From an uncultured Oscillibacter sp. (GTDB lineage: Bacteria; Bacillota; Clostridia; Oscillospirales; Oscillospiraceae): DNA of 9,124 nt. This document shows, piece after piece, positions 1 through 8,660 of the stretch (position 1 is the stretch's first letter; each line of letters opens with the position of its first letter). The stretch is taken from positions 1 through 9,124 of the forward strand of contig UQMC01000084.1 in the NCBI GenBank assembly GCA_900542115.1, read 5' to 3'. The notes beneath the pieces were generated by a model. It did not search any database. It saw only the letters and a program-made list of their open reading frames with translations, and was not told where the DNA came from. The translations under genes were made by a program, and so were the position numbers.

Positions 1-942
1 CTCCCCGGCGTCATTGAGATGGGTGGCGGTGCCGTGGGCGTTGATGTAGCCCACCTGCTCCGGAGAAACGCCGCCGTCGGTCAACGCCATGGCCATGGCC
101 TTGGCACCGCCGCTGCCGTCCGCAAGGGGAGCGGTGATGTGGTGAGCGTCGCAGGTAGCGCCGTAGCCCGCCACCTCGGCGTAGATCTTGGCCCCCCGGG
201 CCTTGGCGTGCTCCAATTCCTCCAGGAGCAGCACGCCCGCGCCCTCGCCCATGACGAAGCCGCTGCGCTCCGCGTCAAAGGGGATGGAGGCCCGATTGGG
301 GTCCTCCGTCTGGGTCAGGGCCTTCATGGAGGTGAAGCCGCCGATGGCCAGCGGCGTAATGGCCGCCTCCGTGCCGCCGCAGAGCATTCCGTCCGCGTAG
401 CCGTCACGGATATAGTGGAACGCATCGCCTACGGCGTTAGTGCCGCCGGCGCAGGCCGTCACCGGACAGGAGCACATTCCCCGGAAGCCCGAATCAATGG
501 CTACCTGTCCCGCCGCCATATTGCAGATGGCGGTGGGAACATAGAATGGTGACACCCGGTCAAAGCCCTTTTCCAATCCCCGGCTGTGCTCCGCCTCGGT
601 GATGGCCTGTCCGCCGATGCCGCTGGAGAGGATCACGCCGCAGCGGTCGGGGTCTGCCTGTTCCGCGGAGAACCCGGCGTCGGACAGGGCCTCCCGGGCC
701 GCCGCCACGGCAAACTGCGTAAAGCGCCCCATGCGCTTTGCCTCCTGCCGACCCAGCAGCGCCTCGGGGGCAAAGCCCCTGACCTCCGCCGCCAGTTTGA
801 CCTTCTGCGCGGAGGCGTCATACTGCGTGATGTGTCCGACGCCGCACACACCGGCCTTAACGGACTGCCAGCTCTCCGCCGCCGTTAAACCGATGGGTGT
901 CACGGCCCCAATGCCGGTAATTACCACTCTGCGCTGTTCCAT
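1..942 (-). CDS. fabF: 3-oxoacyl-ACP synthase II (KAS II), 3' end cut by window edge
   Basis: Elongating condensing enzyme of FAS II: it joins malonyl-ACP to a growing acyl-ACP, releasing CO2, in the cytoplasm. Translating the minus strand from the ATG at 942 gives 314 residues without a stop up to the window edge. The N-terminus is the classic KAS II start, MEQRRVVITGIGAVTPIG. The nucleophile is Cys164 in VTACAGGTNAVGDA, a Gram-positive style context. The first catalytic His is His303 in NAHGTATHLND. Family members are about 410 residues, so roughly 95 C-terminal residues, including the second catalytic His and its Lys neighbour, lie outside the window. GGAGGAA at 949-955 sits 6 nt before the ATG, and fabG stops 13 nt upstream. 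Without a FabB in view it may also elongate unsaturated intermediates (inference). The identity is very secure; FabF rather than FabB is favoured by the lineage and operon. Confidence 0.96.
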   Translation of the reverse strand, partial: MEQRRVVITGIGAVTPIGLTAAESWQSVKAGVCGVGHITQYDASAQKVKLAAEVRGFAPEALLGRQEAKRMGRFTQFAVAAAREALSDAGFSAEQADPDRCGVILSSGIGGQAITEAEHSRGLEKGFDRVSPFYVPTAICNMAAGQVAIDSGFRGMCSCPVTACAGGTNAVGDAFHYIRDGYADGMLCGGTEAAITPLAIGGFTSMKALTQTEDPNRASIPFDAERSGFVMGEGAGVLLLEELEHAKARGAKIYAEVAGYGATCDAHHITAPLADGSGGAKAMAMALTDGGVSPEQVGYINAHGTATHLNDAGE

Positions 943-955
943 GTCGCGTTCCTCC

Positions 956-1695
<740 letters not shown>

Positions 1696-1699
<4 letters not shown>

Positions 1700-2637
1700 A
1701 GCGATGTTCCTTTCAGAGTTTCCGTCAGCTGTTCCAGTTCCGCCGCGGTCTCCACGGCGTACACCGGCAGCTCCGGGACGGTTTTCTTCACAAAGCCGCT
1801 GAGGGCCTTGCCCGGGCCGATCTCCACCAGCGCGTCCAGCCCCATGGCGGCCATGCGGCGGAGGGAATCCTCCATGTAGACGCTGCTCTGCACCTGCCGC
1901 ACCAGCAGCTCCGGGATGGCAGCGCCATCGGGACGCTCCGCGCCCAGACAGTTGAAGATCACGGGGATCTGCGGCTCCCGGAACTCCACGGTGCGGAACC
2001 GTTCCGCCAGCGCGTCCCCGGCGGGGGCCATGAGGGGGGTGTGGAAGGGGCCGCTGACCTTCAGGGGCAGGCAGCGGCGGGCGCCTTTTTCCTTTGCCAG
2101 AGCCGCCGCGGTCTCCACGGCGGCCTTTTCGCCGCCGAGGACCAGCTGGCCGGGGCAGTTGTAGTTTGCGATGACCACGCAGCCGTGGGCGGAGGCCTCG
2201 TCACAGGCCTCCTGCAAGGCCGCCCGGTCCAGCCCCAGCACCGCTACCATGGCAGAGGGCCGTCCGGCTGCGGCTTCCTCCATGGCTTTGCCGCGGAAGG
2301 CCACCAGCTCCACGGCGGTGTCGGCGTCAAAGACCCCGGCGGCGTGGAGGGCGGAATACTCGCCCAGAGAGAGCCCGGCGGCAGCGGCGGGGACGATGCC
2401 CCGCTCCGCCAGCAGCGCGGTCATGCCTGCGGCGAAGGCCACCATGCAGGGCTGGGTATAGCGGGTCTGATTCAGAACGCCCTTCGCATCGGTGAAGGAG
2501 ACCTCCTTCAAATCGAAATCCACCTGCTCTGCCGCCCGGTCCAATACGCTTCGGAACGCCGGACAGGTCTCATATAGATCGGCCCCCATTCCGGGGTGCT
2601 GGCTGCCCTGTCCGGCATATAAAAAGCCCAATTTCAT
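1696..2637 (-). CDS. fabD: malonyl-CoA:ACP transacylase
   Basis: Transfers malonyl from malonyl-CoA to the phosphopantetheine arm of ACP, supplying extender units. From the chosen start the protein has 313 residues, normal for FabD. The N-terminal motif is FLYAGQGSQHPGMG. The nucleophile elbow GLSLGEYSAL places catalytic Ser at residue 90, the carboxylate-binding Arg is Arg115 (AFRGKAM), and the catalytic His is His199 (GPFHTPLM). The start at 2637 is preferred over the in-frame ATG at 2652. It gives the canonical MKLGFLYAGQGSQ start and an ATGA overlap with the upstream stop, and it has GGAG at 2647-2650 with 9 nt spacing. The ATG at 2652 has its GGAGGA directly abutting it. It overlaps fabG by 4 nt at the other end. 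Confident call. Confidence 0.96.
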
Positions 2638-3707
2638 TGTGCGCTTCTCCATTCCTCCACGATCCGGGCCATTTCGGCGGGGACTGTGGACAGTGTTTTG
2701 ATCTCACCGGCGTTTTCGCCGCAGAAAAACAGACCGTTTTCCCAGTCGCCGTTCCGTGCGGCGATCAACGCCTTGGAAATACAGTAGGGCGCGTTTTTCC
2801 CGTCACAGGTGGTGATGCACCGCATACACCGCTCCGGCGGCGGCTGTGTCCCGGTCTCCACCCGGCGAATAAGCGGACTGCAGAGCGCCCGTCCGGGCAT
2901 TCCAACAGGACTTTTCACAAGGGTGATATCACTGGCCTCGGCTGCAATCAGCCGCTCCTTATACGCACGGCTGGCATCGCACTCCTTCGTTACGATAAAG
3001 CGGGTGGCAAACTGCGCCCCGGCGGCACCCTGACGCATATATGCGGCCATTTCGGCGCCGTTTTTCACGCCGCCGGCCACAAAGACCGGGATGTCCCGCC
3101 CGGCTCTGTCCCGAAAGGGCGCAAGGGCCTCCAGCACCTCCGGCAAAAGCACGGAAAGCGTGGGCGGCTTTTCCAACTCCTGCCGCGAAAAGCCCAAATG
3201 CCCTCCGGCGCCAGGACCCTCTAAAATCAGGAAATCCGGAATACGGCCATAATGCCGGTCCCACAGCTTACAGATGAGACCCGCCGCCCGGCCGCTGCTG
3301 ACGATGGGTGCCAGCGCGGCGCGACTCTCCGACACCTCCGCCGCCAACGCGGGCAGGTCCCGAGGCAGACCCGCGCCGCAGACGATGGCATCCGCCCCCG
3401 CCCGAAGGGCGGTACGAACGCTGTCGGCATACTGCGTGGTGGCCACCATGGCGTTGACGGCTACTAATCCCGCACCGTTGGCCATTTCCTTTGCGCGGCG
3501 CACCTGACGCGCCAGCGCCCGGAGATTGGCTTCAAAGGGATTTGTTTCAAAATCCGGCTCGGCAAAGCCGCACATGGCGGTGGAGATCGTCCCCATGCCG
3601 CCGCAGGCGGCAACCGTTCCGGCCAGTCCGTCCAGACTGACGCCAACGCCCATGCCGCCCTGAAGAATCGGCAGCGGCAGCGTTTTGTCCCCAATCGTTA
3701 CCGCCAT
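2634..3707 (-). CDS. FabK/nitronate-monooxygenase-family flavoprotein with C-terminal Cys cluster; FabX-like candidate
   Basis: A 357-residue protein of the FMN TIM-barrel family that includes FabK, nitronate monooxygenase (NMO) and H. pylori FabX. Seen directly: N-terminal LPILQGGMGVGVS (about 11-24), the active-site region EGPGAGGHLGF with His170 aligning with the catalytic His of FabK, the phosphate-binding VFVAGGVKNGAEM (208-220), and GAAGAQFATRF (227-237). Unlike the neighbouring FabK it carries Cys294, Cys297, Cys301 and Cys309 (C-x2-C-x3-C-x7-C), followed by Cys329 in FFCGENA. Such spacing resembles [4Fe-4S] sites in flavoenzymes such as 2,4-dienoyl-CoA reductase. FabX is known to combine FMN with a [4Fe-4S] cluster and to dehydrogenate and isomerise decanoyl-ACP for unsaturated fatty acid synthesis; a similar role here is inference. 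Databases would probably label it nitronate monooxygenase. Its start overlaps the fabK end by 10 nt, with GGAGG at 3712-3716; its stop overlaps fabD by 4 nt. Alternatives are a second enoyl-ACP reductase or another oxidoreductase of the family. Confidence 0.85.
   Translation of the reverse strand: MAVTIGDKTLPLPILQGGMGVGVSLDGLAGTVAACGGMGTISTAMCGFAEPDFETNPFEANLRALARQVRRAKEMANGAGLVAVNAMVATTQYADSVRTALRAGADAIVCGAGLPRDLPALAAEVSESRAALAPIVSSGRAAGLICKLWDRHYGRIPDFLILEGPGAGGHLGFSRQELEKPPTLSVLLPEVLEALAPFRDRAGRDIPVFVAGGVKNGAEMAAYMRQGAAGAQFATRFIVTKECDASRAYKERLIAAEASDITLVKSPVGMPGRALCSPLIRRVETGTQPPPERCMRCITTCDGKNAPYCISKALIAARNGDWENGLFFCGENAGEIKTLSTVPAEMARIVEEWRSAQ
2645..2650 (-). promoter_or_regulatory. fabD ribosome binding site that decides its start
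   Basis: Minus-strand GGAGAA, with its GGAG core 9 nt before the ATG at 2637 and inside the 3' end of the FabX-like gene. A stronger GGAGGA lies directly against an alternative in-frame ATG at 2652, too close to serve it, so the downstream start is favoured. Confidence 0.65.
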
Positions 3708-4639
3708 GCTTCCTCCGTAGAATGCAGCACGGCGCGGCTCCCATTGTACAGCTCCTCAAAAATCTGTCGCACGGGCTTGATCTCATGGAGCATACCGGCT
3801 ACCTGTCCCGCCATAACGCTGCCGTGCTCCGTATCTCCCTCGAACACCGCGCGGCGCAGACCGCCCAGCGTTACGCGCTCCAGCTCCTCCAGCGTGGCCC
3901 CATGCTTTTCCAGCGCCAGATACTCCCGGGCCATTTTGTTTTTCAGCACCCGGACAGGTCCGCCGATGGAGCGGCCGGTCACGGTGGTATCGCTGTCCTT
4001 CGCTTTCAGGATGGCCTGCTTATAATTTTCATGAATCGGGCATTCCCGGCTTGCCAGAAGACACGTTCCCACCTGAATGCCGCAGGCCCCCAGCGCCAGC
4101 GCCGCCGCAGCCTGACGTCCGTCGGCAATGCCGCCGGCGGCGATCACCGGGACGTCCACCGCGTCAATGACCTGCGGCACCAGCGCTATAGTGGTCATCT
4201 CGCCCACATGACCGCCGGACTCCGTCCCCTCAGCAATGATGGCGTCCGCCCCCTGACTGACCAGACGCCGGGCCAGAACCGCGGCCGCCACCACCGGGAG
4301 CACCTTGATACCGGCTTCCTTCCACATGGGGATATACTTGCCGGGACTGCCCGCACCGGTGGTCACCACCCGGACGCCCTCCTCCACGATGATCTGTGCC
4401 ATTTCATCCGCGCAGGGGTTCATCAGCATCAGGTTCACGCCGAAGGGCTTGTCCGTCAGGCGCTTGCAGATATGAATCTGCTCCCGGAGCAGATCCGCCT
4501 CCAGCATTCCGCCGGTGGCGATGACGCCCAGTGCGCCGGCATTGGAGCAGGCGGCGGCAAATTCGCCTGTGGCAATATTCGCCATACCGCCCTGAATAAT
4601 GGGGAACTCCGTTCCCAGCAGCTCACTTAGTTTGATCAT
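3698..4639 (-). CDS. fabK: enoyl-ACP reductase II (FMN-dependent)
   Basis: Performs the last step of each elongation cycle, reducing trans-2-enoyl-ACP to acyl-ACP with NAD(P)H and FMN; it replaces FabI in many Firmicutes. From the chosen start it has 313 residues. Motifs include FPIIQGGMANIATGEFAAA (12-30), the loop IAEGTESGGHVGEMTT with His144 (the same position as the catalytic His of pneumococcal FabK), the phosphate-binding PVIAAGGIADGRQ, and GSVMAGQVAG near the C-terminus, a FabK hallmark. It lacks the C-terminal Cys cluster of the next gene. The ATG at 4639 is preferred over the in-frame one at 4681, because it gives the family-typical N-terminus (MIKLSELLGTEFP) and has AAGGAG at 4647-4652, 7 nt away; the longer form would overlap fabH. 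The two genes may have arisen by old duplication, but they are quite diverged. Confidence 0.94.
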   Translation of the reverse strand: MIKLSELLGTEFPIIQGGMANIATGEFAAACSNAGALGVIATGGMLEADLLREQIHICKRLTDKPFGVNLMLMNPCADEMAQIIVEEGVRVVTTGAGSPGKYIPMWKEAGIKVLPVVAAAVLARRLVSQGADAIIAEGTESGGHVGEMTTIALVPQVIDAVDVPVIAAGGIADGRQAAAALALGACGIQVGTCLLASRECPIHENYKQAILKAKDSDTTVTGRSIGGPVRVLKNKMAREYLALEKHGATLEELERVTLGGLRRAVFEGDTEHGSVMAGQVAGMLHEIKPVRQIFEELYNGSRAVLHSTEEAWR

Positions 4640-4646
4640 AGAAAGG

Positions 4647-4652
4647 CTCCTT
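4647..4652 (-). promoter_or_regulatory. fabK ribosome binding site that decides its start
   Basis: Minus-strand AAGGAG, 7 nt before the ATG at 4639. It lies in the 28-nt gap between the fabH stop (4668-4670) and fabK, the widest gap of the operon, and supports the shorter fabK start rather than the in-frame ATG at 4681 inside fabH. No promoter-like elements fit in this gap. Confidence 0.8.
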
Positions 4653-4667
4653 ATCGGAAGAATCGGC

Positions 4668-5615
4668 TCACGCCAGCTCAAGGACCGCGCCGCCCCATGT
4701 GAGGCCGCCGCCGAAGGCGACCGTCAGCAAACGGCTGCCGGGGCCGATGCGCCCCTGCTCATACAGCTCGCTGAGCACCAGCGGCACGCTGGCAGCGGCC
4801 GTGTTTCCGTAATGGTCGATATTTTTATAGTATTTTTCCGGCGGGATACGGTACTTCCGCACCGCCAGATCAATGATGCGGGCATTGGCCTGATGGAACA
4901 CAAAGAAATCGATGTCCTCCGCAGTCAGTCCCGCCTTTGCCAACACGGCGTCCATACAGGCAGGAACGGTCTCCACCGCAAATTTGAATACCTGCGTCCC
5001 CTCCATGGAGAGGACGTTGGGCTCCCCCCGTCCAAGCCCCGGCAGACGCAGCAGCCGGTCATCTCCCCGGCTCCCCAGAACAGCGCCGATGGCGGGCCAG
5101 CCCTCCCGGCATTCCACCACGGCGGCAGCCGCTCCGTCCCCAAAGAGAATGCAGGTGCCGCGGTCCGTCCAGTCCACCACCCGGCTCAGCGCCTCCGCGC
5201 CCACCACAAGCCCGAATTTCCGGGGGGAGGCGTTCAGCAGGCACTCCATGGTGTGCAGCGCGTAGATAAAGCCGGTGCAGGCGGCGTTCAAATCAAAGCA
5301 GGGCGTGTCCTCCGGCATTCCCAACTCCCGCTGGAGCATACAGGCGGCGGAGGGCACAATGGTATCCGCCGAAACCGTGGCCACAATGCAGGCGCCGATG
5401 TCCGCCGGGGTGATCCCGGCCTGCGCCAGCGCCCGCCGTGCGGCAGTCACGCACAGCTCGGTGTGCGTTTCCTCTGTGCAGCGGCGGCGGCTGCGGATTC
5501 CCGTCCTGGCCGTGATCCACGCATCACTGGTGTCCACTGTTTTTGCAAGGTCATCATTGGTGACGCTTTGGGCCGGGACACAGCGGCCCAGCCCACGAAG
5601 CTTGATTCCGTTCAT
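4668..5615 (-). CDS. fabH: 3-oxoacyl-ACP synthase III (KAS III)
   Basis: Starts fatty acid synthesis by condensing a short acyl-CoA primer with malonyl-ACP. It has 315 residues, normal for KAS III. The catalytic triad is clear: Cys113 in [14 protein letters not shown], His241 in FHQANARI, and Asn271 in [11 protein letters not shown]. The C-terminal glycine-rich loop [15 protein letters not shown] is also standard. Primer choice (acetyl versus branched) cannot be read safely from sequence alone. The ATG at 5615 overlaps the accA stop in an ATGA junction, and a GGAAGGAG stretch lies within 20 nt upstream. It follows the four acc genes directly, linking malonyl-CoA supply to the first condensation. 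Confidence 0.97.
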   Translation of the reverse strand: MNGIKLRGLGRCVPAQSVTNDDLAKTVDTSDAWITARTGIRSRRRCTEETHTELCVTAARRALAQAGITPADIGACIVATVSADTIVPSAACMLQRELGMPEDTPCFDLNAACTGFIYALHTMECLLNASPRKFGLVVGAEALSRVVDWTDRGTCILFGDGAAAAVVECREGWPAIGAVLGSRGDDRLLRLPGLGRGEPNVLSMEGTQVFKFAVETVPACMDAVLAKAGLTAEDIDFFVFHQANARIIDLAVRKYRIPPEKYYKNIDHYGNTAAASVPLVLSELYEQGRIGPGSRLLTVAFGGGLTWGGAVLELA

Positions 5616-6421
5616 GTGTTCTCCTTCCCCCGGCCCATGGCGCGAAATTTCCGGCAGCGCTGCTCCGCCAGAGCCGTTCCGCTCTCCTTCAGCAGCGGTG
5701 TCAGTTCCCGCAGCAGCACCCGGTCCATACTCCGCAGCATTTCCCCATGGTTTGTCTGCGCGCCGCCCTCCGGCTCGCGGATGATTCCATCGATGATTCC
5801 CAGCTTTTTCAGCTCCGGTGCGGTGAGCCGCATCAGTTCAGCCGCTTCACCGGCGCGGTGGGCATCCTTCCACAAAATTGAGGCAAAGCCCTCCGGGGAC
5901 AAAATAGCGTATACAGCGTTTTCCAGCATCAGCACCCGGTTCGCCACGGCCAGCGCCAGCGCGCCGCCGCTGTTGCCCTCTCCGGTGACCACGGCAATGA
6001 CCGGCACAGTGAGGCGGCTCATCTCAAAGAGGTTTCGTGCAATGGCCTCGCCCTGACCGCGTTCCTCAGCCTCAAGGCCGGGATAGGCCCCAGAGGTATC
6101 AATAAACGTAAAAATGGGGCGGTGAAATTTTTCCGCCTGCTTCATCAGCCGCAGCGCCTTGCGGTAGCCCTCCGGCCCCGGCATTCCGAAATTGCAGTTG
6201 AGGTTTTCCTCCAAGTCCTTGCCCTTTCGGGTCCCGATGACCGTGACAGGCCGCCCGTGGAACAGGGCGATGCCGCCTAAAATGGCGGGGTCCTCCCGGC
6301 AGGCCCGGTCTCCCCGCTGCTCAAAGAAATCGGTGAACAGTCCGTCAATATAGTCCGTGATATTGGGCCGCTGGGGATGGCGGGCCAGCGCCACCCGCTC
6401 CGCGGCGGTTTTCTCAGCCAT
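5612..6421 (-). CDS. accA: acetyl-CoA carboxylase carboxyltransferase, alpha subunit
   Basis: Pairs with AccD to move the carboxyl group from carboxybiotin to acetyl-CoA, giving malonyl-CoA. The protein has 269 residues, shorter than the roughly 319 of E. coli because the N-terminal extension is reduced, as is common in Clostridia. The crotonase-type fold is shown by [20 protein letters not shown] (from residue 108) and the oxyanion/CoA region [17 protein letters not shown] (147-163), where Asn150 stands in place of the usual Gly. The segment [12 protein letters not shown] (175-186) is diagnostic of AccA. The start at 6421 overlaps the accD end by 8 nt and has AAAGGAG a few bases upstream. 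The identity is secure. Confidence 0.97.
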   Translation of the reverse strand: MAEKTAAERVALARHPQRPNITDYIDGLFTDFFEQRGDRACREDPAILGGIALFHGRPVTVIGTRKGKDLEENLNCNFGMPGPEGYRKALRLMKQAEKFHRPIFTFIDTSGAYPGLEAEERGQGEAIARNLFEMSRLTVPVIAVVTGEGNSGGALALAVANRVLMLENAVYAILSPEGFASILWKDAHRAGEAAELMRLTAPELKKLGIIDGIIREPEGGAQTNHGEMLRSMDRVLLRELTPLLKESGTALAEQRCRKFRAMGRGKENT

Positions 6422-7271
6422 GGCGTTCTCCTTTCCCGTGGAGCTTCAGCAGACGGATGAGGGTGTCCCGCAGGTCCTTTCGGGGGATCACCGCGTCCAC
6501 AAAGCCGTGCTCCATCTGAAACTCCGCCCGCTGAAAGCCCTCCGGCAGGGTCTCGCCGATGGTCTGCTGAATGACGCGAGGTCCGGCGAAGCCGATAAGC
6601 GCACCGGGTTCGGCCAGAATAATGTCTCCTAACGAGGCAAAGCTGGCGGTGACGCCGCCGGTGGTGGGGTCCGTGAGAACGGAGATGTACAGCAGTCCCT
6701 TTTCCGAAAACCGGGCCAGAGCCGCGCTGGTTTTCGCCATCTGCATGAGAGACAAAATGCCCTCCTGCATCCGCGCCCCGCCGCTGGCGGCAAAGAGGAT
6801 CAGGGGCAGCTTGTTTTTCCCGGCGTACTCGATGGCCAGCGTCAGCTTTTCTCCTACGGCGGCGCTCATGCTGCCCATGAGAAAGCGGCTGTCCAGCACG
6901 CCTACCACGCAGCGGCTGCCACCGATAGTTCCCACCGCCGTAACAGCGGCTTCGTTCATGCCGGTTTTCCGGCGGGCAGCGTCCAGCTTGGCACCGTAGC
7001 CGGGAAAATGCAGCGGGTCATTTGACATCAGCTTCTCGTTCAGCTCCCGGAAGGAGCCGGAATCCAGTACACTGCTGAGGCGGTAATACGCCCCCATGGG
7101 GAAGTGATAGCCGCACAGAGGGCAGACGGACAGTGCCGCTGCTACAGCGCGACGCTCACTTTCCCCGCCGCACTGCGGACAGGTGCACAGTCTTTCGCCG
7201 GGGACATAATTTTCCCGCATGGCCTTCATGGCCAGCAGCCTTGCCCGGCGCTTTGCAAAAATCGTTTCCAT
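6414..7271 (-). CDS. accD: acetyl-CoA carboxylase carboxyltransferase, beta subunit
   Basis: Beta half of the carboxyltransferase, 285 residues as usual. It has the N-terminal zinc ribbon typical of bacterial AccD: Cys31, Cys34, Cys50 and Cys53 (C-x2-C-x15-C-x2-C, the same spacing as E. coli). Downstream motifs are [12 protein letters not shown] (about 161-172), the carboxyltransferase core, and [18 protein letters not shown], followed by [14 protein letters not shown]. The ATG at 7271 immediately follows the accC TAA stop with no gap, and GAGGAG at 7277-7282 lies 5 nt before the start. Its end overlaps accA by 8 nt, which should keep the two subunits in balanced amounts (inference). Confidence 0.97.
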   Translation of the reverse strand: METIFAKRRARLLAMKAMRENYVPGERLCTCPQCGGESERRAVAAALSVCPLCGYHFPMGAYYRLSSVLDSGSFRELNEKLMSNDPLHFPGYGAKLDAARRKTGMNEAAVTAVGTIGGSRCVVGVLDSRFLMGSMSAAVGEKLTLAIEYAGKNKLPLILFAASGGARMQEGILSLMQMAKTSAALARFSEKGLLYISVLTDPTTGGVTASFASLGDIILAEPGALIGFAGPRVIQQTIGETLPEGFQRAEFQMEHGFVDAVIPRKDLRDTLIRLLKLHGKGERHG

Positions 7272-8660
7272 TTACACTCCTCGGTGTCCGTCCACCCGGC
7301 GGCTGAAGTCCAGCAGCTCCGGCAGGCTCCGGTCCAAAAATGCAGTGGTACAGCTTCCTCGGACAAAGGCCGGGTGGAACAGCACCTCATAGGAAAGCTC
7401 CGCATTGGTGGGAAAGCCCTCCAGCGCGAACTCCTCCAGACAGCGGCGCATCCTGCGGATGGCCTCCAGCCGGGTCGGAGCGTGGACCATGACCTTGGCC
7501 GCCAAGGAATCGTAGTAGGGCAGCAGCGTACAGCCGTTATACAATGCGGAATCCACCCGGACGCCGGGGCCGCCGGGGAAGTGGAGAAACTCCACCCTTC
7601 CGGGACAGGGACGGAAATCCGCCGCCGGGTCCTCGGCATTGATGCGGCACTCAATGGCGTGACCGGTAAGCGTCACATCCTCCTGCCCCATATCCAGCGG
7701 CAGGCCGGAGGCAATGCGGAGCTGCTGGCGTACCAAATCCACGCCGGTAACAAGCTCCGTAATGCCGTGCTCCACCTGAATGCGGGTGTTCATCTCCATG
7801 AAATAAAAATGCGTCCCATCGGCATCCAGCAGAAATTCCACGGTCCCGGCCCCTTCATAATGTACGGCCTGTGCCGCCCGCACGGCGGCATCGCCCATCT
7901 TTGCGCGCAGTGCCGGTGTCAGGCACCGGGCCGGGGCCTCCTCGATGAGCTTCTGGTTGCGGCGCTGGATGGAGCAGTCCCGGTCGCCCAGATGGATGAC
8001 ATGGCCCTGCCGGTCCGCCAAAATCTGAAATTCAATATGCCGGGGCTCCAGCACCAGCTTTTCAAGATACATTTCATCATTGCCGAAGCAAGCCTTTGCC
8101 TCCGCCCGCGCGGCGGCATAGGCGTCCGGCAGAGTGTCGGCGCTGTCACAGCGGCGGATACCCCGTCCGCCGCCGCCTGCGCTGGCCTTCAGCAGCACAG
8201 GATAGCCCACCCGCTCCGCAGCGGCCAGAGCGTCCTCTACGGAGTTCACCGGGCCATCGGAGCCGGGCGTTACCGGGACACCGGCAACGCGCATCAGCTC
8301 CCGCGCGGCGGATTTGGAACCGGCCCTCCGAATGGAATCCCCAGAGGGACCAATGAACGTGATGCCGTTTTCCCGGCAGGCGTCGGCAAAGTCGGCGTTT
8401 TCGGACAAAAAACCGTAGCCGGGATGCAGACTGTCGCAGCCGGTGGCCAGTGCGGCGGAGAGCAATGCGTTTTCATTGAGATAGCTGTCCGCCGCCCGGG
8501 CGGGACCAATACATACGGACTGCGTTGCCAACTGCACAGGCAGCGCCTCGGCGTCCGCCTGTGAATAGGCCGCCACAGTTTCGATTCCCAGCTCCCGGCA
8601 GGCCCGCAGCACCCGGAGGGCAATTTCCCCCCGGTTGGCAATCAGTACCCGCTTCAGCAT
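7272..8660 (-). CDS. accC: biotin carboxylase subunit of acetyl-CoA carboxylase
   Basis: ATP-grasp enzyme that carboxylates the biotin on AccB using bicarbonate and ATP. It has 462 residues (E. coli 449). The N-terminal domain starts MLKRVLIANRGEIALRV. The ATP-binding residues include Lys116, Lys158 in the glycine-rich KASAGGGGRGIR, and Lys237. The metal and catalytic residues are Glu275, Glu289, Arg293 (EMNTRIQVEH), Glu297 and Arg339. Two positions differ from the E. coli pattern: VEHP is VEHG (Gly299) and MGDK is AGSK (Ser115). The core catalytic residues remain, so it should be active. It overlaps the accB end by 7 nt and shows no clear Shine-Dalgarno, which suggests coupling to accB translation. 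Pairing with a small stand-alone AccB makes it AccC rather than the biotin carboxylase of pyruvate carboxylase. Confidence 0.97.
   Translation of the reverse strand: MLKRVLIANRGEIALRVLRACRELGIETVAAYSQADAEALPVQLATQSVCIGPARAADSYLNENALLSAALATGCDSLHPGYGFLSENADFADACRENGITFIGPSGDSIRRAGSKSAARELMRVAGVPVTPGSDGPVNSVEDALAAAERVGYPVLLKASAGGGGRGIRRCDSADTLPDAYAAARAEAKACFGNDEMYLEKLVLEPRHIEFQILADRQGHVIHLGDRDCSIQRRNQKLIEEAPARCLTPALRAKMGDAAVRAAQAVHYEGAGTVEFLLDADGTHFYFMEMNTRIQVEHGITELVTGVDLVRQQLRIASGLPLDMGQEDVTLTGHAIECRINAEDPAADFRPCPGRVEFLHFPGGPGVRVDSALYNGCTLLPYYDSLAAKVMVHAPTRLEAIRRMRRCLEEFALEGFPTNAELSYEVLFHPAFVRGSCTTAFLDRSLPELLDFSRRVDGHRGV

Noticed and set aside
19..552. Plus-strand open frame opposite fabF
   Set aside because: The minus strand reads as KAS II with catalytic Cys and His across the same bases; the plus-strand frame is its shadow.
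2638..2652. Longer fabD start at 2652
   Set aside because: The ribosome site abuts this ATG with no spacing, and the extra five residues are not part of the usual FabD start.
2653..3224. Plus-strand open frames opposite the FabX-like gene
   Set aside because: No family features, and the opposite strand encodes a coherent flavoprotein with an overlapping start and stop that fit the operon.
2634..3707. Genuine nitronate monooxygenase (detoxification) call for the second FabK-family gene
   Set aside because: Not excluded, but placement inside a coupled FAS operon and the Cys cluster make a role in acyl-ACP chemistry more likely than nitronate oxidation.
4640..4667. Internal promoter or terminator between fabH and fabK
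   Set aside because: Only 28 nt long, taken up by the ribosome binding site, with no hairpin or T-run and no -35/-10 pair.
4640..4681. Longer fabK start at 4681 inside fabH
   Set aside because: Adds 14 atypical residues; the ATG at 4639 has a properly spaced AAGGAG and the family N-terminus.
4599..6056. 485-residue plus-strand open frame opposite fabH and accA
   Set aside because: It is antisense to well-identified genes, matches no recognisable family, is rich in His, Arg and Gln in the way typical of reverse frames of GC-rich genes, and spans gene boundaries.
7104..8564. 486-residue plus-strand open frame opposite accC and accD
   Set aside because: Same reasoning: the minus strand encodes clear biotin carboxylase and AccD here, and the plus-strand protein has no motifs or convincing start.
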